This document shows, one piece after another, positions 45,788 to 51,974 of a DNA stretch of 51,974 nucleotides. The position numbers and the translations under genes are program-made. Every line of letters starts with the position of its first letter. The stretch's first letter is position 1. The DNA comes from Streptosporangiaceae bacterium (lineage in GTDB: Bacteria; Actinomycetota; Actinomycetes; Streptosporangiales; Streptosporangiaceae), in NCBI GenBank assembly GCA_030038295.1, contig JASHPF010000137.1, forward strand, positions 1 to 51,974. The letters run 5' to 3'. The notes below the pieces were generated by a model. That model was not told the origin of the DNA and did not search any database. It saw only the letters and a list, made by a program, of their open reading frames with translations.

Positions 45788-46735
45788 GTGGTCAGGTCCG
45801 GCCGCACCGAGTCCGTGCACCGTGGCGCGGTCGCCGTCCTGGCCGCCGATGGATCGGTGCTGGCATCTCTCGGCCCGGTCACGACGCCCATGTACCCGCG
45901 GTCGTCGAACAAGCCTTTCCAGGCGGCCGGCATGCTCCACTGCGGGCTTAATCTCCACGGCGAGCTGCTAGCCCTGGCCGCGGCCAGCCACTCCGGCGAG
46001 GATTTCCACGTCAGCGGCGTCCGCAAGATCCTGGCGGCAGCCGGGCTGACCGAGGACGACCTGCAGTGTCCGGCGGACCGGCCGCTCGACGAGCGCGAGT
46101 ACCGAGCCATGCTGGTGGCGGGCGAGCCCGCCGACCGGGTGCACATGAACTGCAGCGGGAAGCACGCGGCGATGCTAGCGACCTGTGTGGTGGCCGGCTG
46201 GCCGACGGCTAGCTACACCGATCCCGGCCATCCCCTGCAGCAGCGGATCAGGGCCCTGCTGAGCGAGCTCGCCGCGGAGCCGGTGAGCGCGATCGGCGTG
46301 GACGGCTGTGGCGCGCCGGTGTTCGCGATCTCGGTGACCGGGCTCGCTCGGGCATTCCGTGCGCTGGTGCTGGCCGGGGCCGGCACCCCAGAGCGGACCG
46401 TTGCCGACGCGATGCGCGCGCACCCGGAGTGGACGTCAGGGACGGCCCGACCCGAACGGACGCTGATGACGGCCGTGCCCGGCCTGCTGGTCAAGTCTGG
46501 CGCCGAGGGCGTCGAGGGATTCGCGCTCGCGGACGGTCGGGCGGCCGCCTTCAAGATTGAGGACGGGGCCGCGCGCGCCCGCGTGCCCGTGACGGTCGCG
46601 CTGCTGCGCAGCCTCGGCGTCGACGCCGAGCCCGGCGTCGACCTAGCGGCTCTGGACGGGCTCGCGACCAGCCCGGTCACCGGCGGGGACCGGGTGGTCG
46701 GCGAGGTCAGGGCCGTGCGGCAGCTGCTGGCTTGA
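45788..46735 (+). CDS. L-asparaginase II-type (AnsA/thermolabile family)
   Basis: A protein of about 315 residues of the Asparaginase_II family (PF06089; found in Rhizobium and actinobacteria, unrelated to E. coli AnsB). It carries VHRGAVAVLAADG, RSSNKPFQAAGML, AAASHSGEDFHV and MNCSGKHAAML; the Ser and Lys of SxxK-type clusters (RSSNK, CSGK) are the expected catalytic residues. Hydrolysis of L-Asn to L-Asp is inferred. The start is a problem: in this frame no ATG, GTG or TTG lies in the stretch before GTG 45788, yet the conserved NPALAEVVRSG begins upstream of it. CTG 45764 or ATC 45722, next to the DUF849 stop, could be the real start. Confidence 0.85.
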   Translation: MVRSGRTESVHRGAVAVLAADGSVLASLGPVTTPMYPRSSNKPFQAAGMLHCGLNLHGELLALAAASHSGEDFHVSGVRKILAAAGLTEDDLQCPADRPLDEREYRAMLVAGEPADRVHMNCSGKHAAMLATCVVAGWPTASYTDPGHPLQQRIRALLSELAAEPVSAIGVDGCGAPVFAISVTGLARAFRALVLAGAGTPERTVADAMRAHPEWTSGTARPERTLMTAVPGLLVKSGAEGVEGFALADGRAAAFKIEDGAARARVPVTVALLRSLGVDAEPGVDLAALDGLATSPVTGGDRVVGEVRAVRQLLA

Positions 46736-48848
46736 GCGGGGGTGAGCTCGACGGCGCCGGGGTGGCGGACGGGGAGGCCTGACCGCTCGGCGACGGCGAG
46801 GTCAGCGAGCTGGGCAGGCTGATCAGGCAGCTCGAGCTCGACCTGACCTGCGGGAAGGCTAGCGCCAGCGCGTCTGCGATGTAGAGCGCGCGCTCTTCGT
46901 AGCCAGCCGAGGTGTAGTGGATGCCATCGTTGATAAACCAGCCCGGCTGCGCCACGGCGGCCCAGTTGAACACCCGCATGTTCGGGTACTTGGAGCAGGC
47001 CTGCAGCAGCGCGCTGTTCCATTGCTGCATGTCGGCCTCGGAGTACGGACCCGAGTTGAGCAGCGAGATCACGTTGACCCACATGACGGGTTCGCCGTGG
47101 GTCACCTGCATCATCTCGGTGATCCTGGCCGCGAGCCCGACGTTGGATCCGACCGCGACGTCGGCGGTGTCGTTGGTGCCGAGCGCGATCACCCAGCAGC
47201 CGTGGAAGCCCTGACTGTTCAGGTTCTGTGCGGCCTGGTAGCCATTCGTCGTGCCCGGCAGTGTCTCGACGATCGACCGCGCGCCGGTGATGTCGGTGTA
47301 CACGGTCTGCACCCCGACGTCTTGATAGCGAGCCTGAATTCGCTGTCCAGGGTCAGGCAGGTAGTCCGGCGAGACCAAGCCGTCGGACGTGGAGTCGCCA
47401 ATGTGCGCGACCGCGGTGCAGGACGTGCGCAGCTGGTCCTGCTGCGGCGCTGTGGGTGACGGGCTAGGCGAGCCTGGCCGGCCTGCCGAACCGCAGCTGG
47501 CCCCCCGGCTCGCCGAGTCGCAGTGACGCTGGTCCGCGGCGGCGCGGCCGGCCCCGGCCACCGAGTTTGTCGTCGCGGACACCCCGCCGCTGCCGGCGGC
47601 GACTGTGGCCGCGCTCGACGCCGCTGCGGGGATGCCGCCTATTCCGGCCAGCCCGGCACAGGCCACCCCGAGGACCCCGACCGACACGGCCGCCACCGTC
47701 AGCCTGGCCGGGCCGAGCGCGGTGAGGCGGCGGGCCCTGACCCGGCGCCACGCTCGCTCGAGCGCGCCGCGGCGGACCGGCTCCTCGACATATCGCCAGG
47801 ACAGCGCCGCCAGCGCGATCGTCGCCGCCACCTGAGCCGCTATGCGCGGCAGGCTCTCCCTGGCGTTGGCCGGCGTCGTCAGCACGATGACCGGGTAGTG
47901 CCACAGATAGATGCCGTACGACCGGACGCCGATCCAGCGCAGCGGGCGCCAGCCGAGAGCCGAGCCGACCAGGCTGCCGGGGCAGGCAACCGCCGCCACG
48001 ACGGCTGCGGTCGCGATGCTGAGCACGACCAGCCCGCCCTGGTAGAGGAACGTCGAGTACTGGCCGACCCGCCAGATCATCAGTGCGATGACGACAAGGC
48101 CCGCGACCGCGGGACCGTCGAGTAGACGGCTCGTGGTCTTGCCTGCCCGCGCCGCCCGGCTGCTCGGCCACGCCATCGCGAGCGCCGCTCCGATGAGCAG
48201 CCCGCAGGCCCGGGTGTCGGTACCCTCATAGACCCGCGTCGGATCGACGGCCGGGTGATACAGCACGTACATCGCGACGGCGGAGGCCCCGGCCAGCACC
48301 AGCGTCGGCAGGATGAGCCAGCGGACTCCGCCCGGCCCGCGGCGCCGGACGCACAGCAACCCTGCCAGCAGCAGCCACGGCCACAGCAGGTAGAACTGCT
48401 CCTCGACGGCCAGTGACCAGAGGTGGTCGAGCGGCTGCGGCGGGGCGAACCTGGCGAAGTACGACTGGTTCACCACGATCAGATACCAGTTGCTCGAGTA
48501 CGTCGCTGCGGCGGCCACGGCGCCACGCAGGCTGCCCAGGCGCGCCCGGTCGAACAGGGTGACCCACCCGGTCACGAGCACCAGCATGACGAACAGCGCG
48601 GGCAGCAGACGGCGCGCGCGGCGTGCCCAGAAGTTGCCCAGGTGCAGGCGGCCGGTGCTGACCCACTTGCCCAGCAGCAGGTCGGTGATGAGGTAGCCGC
48701 TTAGCGTGAAGAACACGCCGACGCCAAGCAGGCCGCCCTGCGCCCAGCTGAACTGCTCGTGGAAGGCAATGACAGCCAGCACCGCGATGGCGCGGAGTCC
48801 GTCCAGCCCTGGCATGTAGCGCTGGTCGGAGCCAACTGGCTTGGGCAT
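46707..48848 (-). CDS. OafA-like membrane acyltransferase with SGNH domain
   Basis: This 713-residue protein has an N-terminal acyltransferase-3 domain of about 10 TM helices (residues 10-400) with YMPGLDGLRAIAVLAVIAFH, VFFTLSGYLI and HLWSLAVEEQFYLLWP. A Ser/Thr/Pro-rich linker leads to a C-terminal SGNH hydrolase domain: GDS (484-486), GTND (557-560) and DGIHYT (641-646, catalytic Asp-His). Such proteins O-acylate cell-surface polysaccharide or peptidoglycan, moving acyl groups across the membrane to the SGNH domain. The acceptor is unknown. It overlaps the convergent asparaginase gene by 29 bp at its 3' end. Confidence 0.93.
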   Translation of the reverse strand: MPKPVGSDQRYMPGLDGLRAIAVLAVIAFHEQFSWAQGGLLGVGVFFTLSGYLITDLLLGKWVSTGRLHLGNFWARRARRLLPALFVMLVLVTGWVTLFDRARLGSLRGAVAAAATYSSNWYLIVVNQSYFARFAPPQPLDHLWSLAVEEQFYLLWPWLLLAGLLCVRRRGPGGVRWLILPTLVLAGASAVAMYVLYHPAVDPTRVYEGTDTRACGLLIGAALAMAWPSSRAARAGKTTSRLLDGPAVAGLVVIALMIWRVGQYSTFLYQGGLVVLSIATAAVVAAVACPGSLVGSALGWRPLRWIGVRSYGIYLWHYPVIVLTTPANARESLPRIAAQVAATIALAALSWRYVEEPVRRGALERAWRRVRARRLTALGPARLTVAAVSVGVLGVACAGLAGIGGIPAAASSAATVAAGSGGVSATTNSVAGAGRAAADQRHCDSASRGASCGSAGRPGSPSPSPTAPQQDQLRTSCTAVAHIGDSTSDGLVSPDYLPDPGQRIQARYQDVGVQTVYTDITGARSIVETLPGTTNGYQAAQNLNSQGFHGCWVIALGTNDTADVAVGSNVGLAARITEMMQVTHGEPVMWVNVISLLNSGPYSEADMQQWNSALLQACSKYPNMRVFNWAAVAQPGWFINDGIHYTSAGYEERALYIADALALAFPQVRSSSSCLISLPSSLTSPSPSGQASPSATPAPSSSPPLKPAAAARP

Positions 48849-48963
48849 GAAGTCCCCCTGGGCATGGCGGAAGCACTGCCCCGTGGAACTACCCTCAGTA
48901 ATCTCTCAACTACGTATGGACAAGCCCAAGATGCCGGCTAGTTAGCGCGTGCTAGCAGGCTGT

Positions 48964-48993
48964 TTGCAGCTGCAAGCACCTCGGTGCGAGACT
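48964..48993 (+). promoter_or_regulatory. Promoter, possibly leaderless, of XRE regulator
   Basis: TTGCAG (48964-48969), 18-nt spacer, GAGACT (48988-48993), then 6 nt to ATG 49000. The -10 deviates at the first base; no Shine-Dalgarno lies between it and ATG. Confidence 0.42.
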
Positions 48994-48999
48994 GGCATC

Positions 49000-49605
49000 A
49001 TGAGTCCAGTCAATGTGAGCGCCATCGGTGCCTACATCAGGGAGCAGCGCGAGCAGGCCAAGATCTCGCTGCGCCAGCTAGCCCAGTCGGCAGGCATCTC
49101 CAATCCGTACCTCAGTCAGATCGAGCGGGGGCTGCGCCGGCCGAGCGCCGACATTCTCCAGCAGATCGCGAAGGGGTTGCGGATCTCGGCTGAGGCGCTG
49201 TACGTACAGGCAGGCTTTCTGGAGGACAGGCCAGCCGGCTCGGTGGTCAGGGAGGCCGTGCTCACCGATCGCGAGCTGACCGAGCGGCAGAAGCAGATGC
49301 TGATCGAGATCTACGACTCGTTCCGCAGGCAAACCGCGATGTCGAGGGCGGAGGCGGCGCAGCTCGCCGACGACGAAGCGGGGCTGCCCCCGGACGCGGC
49401 CGAGCTTACCTGGCCCGAGAACATCAGCCCGGCCGCGCTCGGGGCGGGGCCGCGCAAGCTCGCGATCGGGCAGTACACGGTCGGCGAGGACGAGCCAGCC
49501 GAGCCGGGCGAGGAGCCGGAGGGCGACCCGGCCGATCTGGAGGCGCGGCAGTCGGGACCGGGGGCAGCTCTGTACCGGTTCCCGCCACCAGGCCAGAGCA
49601 GGTAG
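49000..49605 (+). CDS. XRE-family transcriptional regulator
   Basis: This 201-residue protein has an N-terminal helix-turn-helix (IREQREQAKISLRQLAQSAG, then ISNPYLSQIERGLRRPS). A middle part (RELTERQKQMLIEIYDSFRR) with regular heptads suggests a dimerisation helix, and the C-terminus is acidic and disordered. It resembles the Rv0474-type regulator found before DUF2516 in other actinobacteria. Target genes are unknown; the 10-bp gap to DUF2516 suggests co-regulation. Confidence 0.85.
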   Translation: MSPVNVSAIGAYIREQREQAKISLRQLAQSAGISNPYLSQIERGLRRPSADILQQIAKGLRISAEALYVQAGFLEDRPAGSVVREAVLTDRELTERQKQMLIEIYDSFRRQTAMSRAEAAQLADDEAGLPPDAAELTWPENISPAALGAGPRKLAIGQYTVGEDEPAEPGEEPEGDPADLEARQSGPGAALYRFPPPGQSR

Positions 49606-49608
49606 CGT
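49603..49608 (+). promoter_or_regulatory. -10 box, leaderless start of DUF2516 gene
   Basis: TAGCGT (TANNNT) ends 6 nt before GTG 49615 and overlaps the stop of the XRE gene, giving DUF2516 a possible promoter of its own. Confidence 0.45.
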
Positions 49609-49614
49609 GACGTC

Positions 49615-49953
49615 GTGACGATCGTGAACCCGACGGCCCTGTCGGTCATCAACCTGTTCTTCTGGGTGCTGCTGCTCGGCGCCTTCGTCGTCGAGGCCTG
49701 GGCGTTCGTCGACGTGATCATTCGTCCGTCGACGGCGTTCCCCGCGGCTGGCAAGCAGACCAAGCCGCTGTGGCTGGTGATCCTCGGCGTCGCGTTCGTG
49801 ATCGGCATCGGCGGTGCCGTCGGCTACCTCGCGCTGCTCAGCATCTTCCCGATCGCCGCGTTCGTCGTGGCGGCGATCTACCTGGTCGATGTCCGGCCGA
49901 AGGTGCGATCGACCCGGCCTGGCACCCGGCAGGGCCCGTACGGGCCCTGGTAG
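49615..49953 (+). CDS. DUF2516 membrane protein
   Basis: This 112-residue protein has three predicted TM helices (about 13-37, 51-71 and 75-91) and the motif VEAWAFVDVIIRPSTAFPAAGKQTKPLW, matching DUF2516, an actinobacterial family of unknown function. The C-terminal QGPYGPW is encoded by an 18-bp perfect palindrome (49931-49948). It is the second gene after the XRE regulator. Confidence 0.87.
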   Translation: MTIVNPTALSVINLFFWVLLLGAFVVEAWAFVDVIIRPSTAFPAAGKQTKPLWLVILGVAFVIGIGGAVGYLALLSIFPIAAFVVAAIYLVDVRPKVRSTRPGTRQGPYGPW

Positions 49954-49980
49954 ATCGTCAGTACGGGTCCCGGTAGATCG
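49931..49980. repeat. 18-bp perfect palindrome plus 20-bp direct repeat
   Basis: AGGGCCCGTACGGGCCCT (49931-49948) is its own reverse complement. The 20-bp unit starting GTACGGG at 49938-49957 recurs at 49961-49980 with two changes, period 23 bp. It spans the end of DUF2516 and the leader of the AlaX gene. It may be an operator, a hairpin terminator or a degenerate repeat array. Confidence 0.6.
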
Positions 49981-50015
49981 CCACGGGGGCGTGACGACGT
50001 GATCGGAGCTGTCTG

Positions 50016-50747
50016 TTGACCGAGGCGCAGTGGCGCACGCACCGGCTTGAGCTGGCCGACCAGACCCTGCGCGAGTGGCCCGCGGTCGTGCTGGCCAGTG
50101 CTCCGGATGGCATCGTGCTTGATCGCTCGGCCTTCTATCCCGGCGGCGGCGGCCAGCCGCCGGACGAGGGCGTCCTGCTCTGGGGCGGCGTGCAGACCCG
50201 GATCGCCGGCGTGCGGAAGGGTGACGATCTCTACCTGATCCCCGCCGATGGCGACCCGCTCCCGCCGCCGGGCACCACCGTCCGCGGTGCGATCGCGGAT
50301 GATCGGCGGACCGCTCTCATGCGGACTCACTCCGCCCTGCATGTGCTGTGCGGCGTCGTGTATCGCGACTATGGCGCGCTCGTCACGGGCGGCAACATGG
50401 AGCCGCTCACGGCGCGGATGGACTTCGACCTGCCCGAGCTGCCGGCCGGCTTCCGCGACGCGGTAGAAGCAGCGTGCAACGCCGAGGTGGGCGCTGACCG
50501 GCGGATCGAAGTTCGGGTGCTGCCGCGCGCGCAGGCGTTCGAGCTGCCGGACATCATCAGGACCGCCACCAACCTGGTGCCGCCAGACGTGGCGGCGGTG
50601 CGGATCGTCGACATCGTGGGCCTGGATCAGCAGGCCGACGGCGGAACGCACGTGGCAAGCACCAAGCACATCGGCCGGATCAGCGTCGTGAAGATCGAGA
50701 GCAAGGGCCGCGGGTTCCGCCGGCTGCGGATCAGCGTCGCCGACTAG
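50016..50747 (+). CDS. Alanyl-tRNA editing protein (AlaX-like)
   Basis: This 243-residue trans-editing protein hydrolyses Ser/Gly-tRNA-Ala. It has the N-terminal glycine-rich FYPGGGGQPPD motif of medium-length AlaX, zinc ligands in THSALH and the C-terminal DGGTHVAST. In many homologues a Cys precedes GGTH; here it is Asp (QADGGTH), as in a common subgroup, so the fourth zinc ligand may be missing. The start is TTG 50016, with CGGAG about 10 nt before it. It is not obviously co-transcribed with DUF2516. Confidence 0.87.
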   Translation: MTEAQWRTHRLELADQTLREWPAVVLASAPDGIVLDRSAFYPGGGGQPPDEGVLLWGGVQTRIAGVRKGDDLYLIPADGDPLPPPGTTVRGAIADDRRTALMRTHSALHVLCGVVYRDYGALVTGGNMEPLTARMDFDLPELPAGFRDAVEAACNAEVGADRRIEVRVLPRAQAFELPDIIRTATNLVPPDVAAVRIVDIVGLDQQADGGTHVASTKHIGRISVVKIESKGRGFRRLRISVAD

Positions 50748-50773
50748 CTGCCCGACCGGACGTAGGCCAGCGC

Positions 50774-51718
50774 TCAGCGCAGCGGCAGCATCAGCAGGAT
50801 GGCGGGCCCGGCGACGAGCACGGTGGACAGGAACAGCACCAAACAGGTCGCTGCCCCGCCCAGCACCGGCGGTGGACGCAGCAGCCGGATCACTCGCGCC
50901 GCGACCTCGCACTCCAGTTGCGGGCCTGCCATCGCGAGGGCTCCGGCAGGCACTCCGCCGCCACCGGCCGCTCCCACCCGGAGCAGGGCCGTCGCCAGTT
51001 CTCTGGCCGGCAACTGGCGCAGTACCCGGTCGTCGGCGTGCATTTCCAGCAGCAGCGCGACGGCACGATAGGCGCCGGTCGCGACGCCCGCCCAGCTGAA
51101 CGCGCGCAGCAGCGCGAGAAACGGCAGCAGCACGAGGTCGTGGCGTTCCCTGAGGTGCGCTCGCTCGTGGGCGAGCACAGCCGCGAGTTCATGGGCATCG
51201 AGCAGGTCGAGCGCCCCGGCGCTGATCACGATCTCGGGCCGGAGACCCGGCAGGCAGTACGCCGCCGCGGCCGGGTGGTCGACGACGAGGGCGCCGGGGA
51301 CCTTGGGGTCGCCCCTGGCTAGCAGCCTGAGCAGCTCCCGCTGTCGTTGCCGGGCGCGCAGCACCGACGCGGTCGCCGCCACGAGGATCCAGCAGAGCAC
51401 GCCGAGCAGAAGCAGGCCAGCCGCCAGGCAGGCCACCCGCGCCGGCCCGATCGCCACCGCCAGGGCCGCGGGGTTGGCCGCCCTGGCCAGGCTGACTAGC
51501 CGGCCGAGCGCGCCCGTGCCGATCGCCGCGCCGCTGCCGGTCACGGCGAACCCGACGAGGGCGCCGACGGCGGCGAGTCCCCAGCTCAGCCCTAGCGCCT
51601 GCCACAGCAGGATGGCGGCCACCGGCGACCGGCGCGGCCAGGAAGCGGTGGCGAGCGCGCTAGCCGCCGGAATGCAGCCAACGGCAATCGCGGCGAGGAT
51701 CAGGTCGGCAGTGGACAC
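50774..51718 (-). CDS. M56/BlaR1-like membrane metallopeptidase
   Basis: This 314-residue protein has three N-terminal TM helices, an M56/M48-like zincin domain with HERAH (H184, E185, H188) and a third acidic ligand in LEMHADD, and a C-terminal TM helix. It has no penicillin-binding sensor domain, so it is shorter than BlaR1. It is the downstream gene of a BlaI-like repressor (spacing 3 bp), the usual actinobacterial pair for cleavage of the repressor on a signal. The signal is not known. Confidence 0.87.
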   Translation of the reverse strand: MSTADLILAAIAVGCIPAASALATASWPRRSPVAAILLWQALGLSWGLAAVGALVGFAVTGSGAAIGTGALGRLVSLARAANPAALAVAIGPARVACLAAGLLLLGVLCWILVAATASVLRARQRQRELLRLLARGDPKVPGALVVDHPAAAAYCLPGLRPEIVISAGALDLLDAHELAAVLAHERAHLRERHDLVLLPFLALLRAFSWAGVATGAYRAVALLLEMHADDRVLRQLPARELATALLRVGAAGGGGVPAGALAMAGPQLECEVAARVIRLLRPPPVLGGAATCLVLFLSTVLVAGPAILLMLPLR

Positions 51719-51721
51719 GAC

Positions 51722-51974
51722 CTAGCCCCTGGCTGCCTCGCCGAGCGTTCCGAGGGCGCGCAGCAGGGTCTGGGCCTCGGTGCCGGACACGCTGCGGGCG
51801 AATCGCGCCAGCGCGGCCTGCCGGTCCCCGGTCTGGTCCAGCGCACTCAGCATGAGTTCGGTCACGTACGCTTCCCGACTTTCTGCCGCACGATAGTGCC
51901 ATGCCCTCCCATGACGCTCCCGCCGGGCAAAGCCCTTCTTGGCGAGCCGGTCGAGCACGGTCATCACGGTCGTG
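51722..51974 (-). CDS. BlaI/MecI/CopY-family repressor, N-terminus beyond window
   Basis: The C-terminal ~83 residues are present. TTVMTVLDRLAKKGFARRERHGRAWHYRA is the recognition helix and wing of a BlaI-type winged-helix DNA-binding domain (typical YSTVxTxLxRLxxKG). The C-terminal part is the dimerisation helix region. The 5' end lies beyond the right edge. The next gene encodes the M56 peptidase that would cleave and inactivate this repressor. Confidence 0.88.
   Translation of the reverse strand, partial: TTVMTVLDRLAKKGFARRERHGRAWHYRAAESREAYVTELMLSALDQTGDRQAALARFARSVSGTEAQTLLRALGTLGEAARG

Overview
This window is a stretch of chromosome from a high-GC, actively GTG/TTG-starting actinomycete (Actinomycetia; the genus cannot be fixed from sequence alone). 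The evidence is a WblA/WhiB4-type Fe-S regulator, Lsr2, an actinobacterial Crp, a DUF2342 metalloprotease, DUF3180, DUF2516 and a c-di-AMP riboswitch ahead of an NlpC/P60 gene. Gene order follows two blocks known from Streptomyces and Mycobacterium: (i) ponA - wblA - paired ArsA ATPases - RidA - MBL hydrolase - crp; (ii) ppa - dacB - DUF2342 - tilS - hpt - ftsH - folE - folP/B/K - DUF3180 - panC - nadB - nadC - coaX - lysS - lsr2 - clpC, then mutY - disA - radA. Nearly all of it is core genome.

Layout. 1-300: the 3' end of an AICE-type tyrosine integrase ends about 75 bp from the 3' end of a tRNA-Pro(CGG) gene, so an integrated element probably lies to the left of the window. 0.3-13.9 kb: metallophosphoesterase, YqeY, a bifunctional PBP divergent from wblA, two ArsA-like ATPases, an SPFH protein, a small operon (DUF4177, RidA, Nudix, MBL), crp, pyrophosphatase and DacB. 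14-24.5 kb: metalloprotease, tilS, hpt, ftsH, then folate biosynthesis with an MprF-like membrane transferase between folE and folP. 24.6-31.6 kb: pantothenate/CoA and NAD synthesis (panC, nadB, nadC, coaX) and lysS. 31.7-38.2 kb: riboswitch-controlled cell-wall hydrolase, N-acetylglutamate synthase, Lsr2 and ClpC. 38.2-43.4 kb: lipoprotein, mutY, disA and radA. 43.5-52 kb: a more variable part with a TIM-barrel protein, dtd, a DUF849 enzyme, asparaginase, an acyltransferase/SGNH protein, an XRE regulator, DUF2516, an alanyl-tRNA editing protein and an M56 peptidase/BlaI pair cut by the right edge.

How the parts connect. DisA (about 41 kb) makes c-di-AMP, and a clear c-di-AMP (ydaO-type) aptamer sits directly before the NlpC/P60 hydrolase at 32 kb, so signal synthesis and a target are both in view. 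The two ATP-dependent proteases, ftsH and clpC, each have a GGAAC-N18-GTT element upstream that matches a disulfide-stress (SigR/SigH) promoter. Many genes have a TANNNT box 5-8 nt before an ATG/GTG and no Shine-Dalgarno, which indicates leaderless transcription. I see no phage-defence system, CRISPR array or biosynthetic cluster. The most interesting signals are regulatory: the riboswitch, the paired stress promoters, the leaderless starts, an asparaginase without a well-placed canonical start, a possible 6-codon coupled leader ORF, and an 18-bp perfect palindrome with a tandem repeat.
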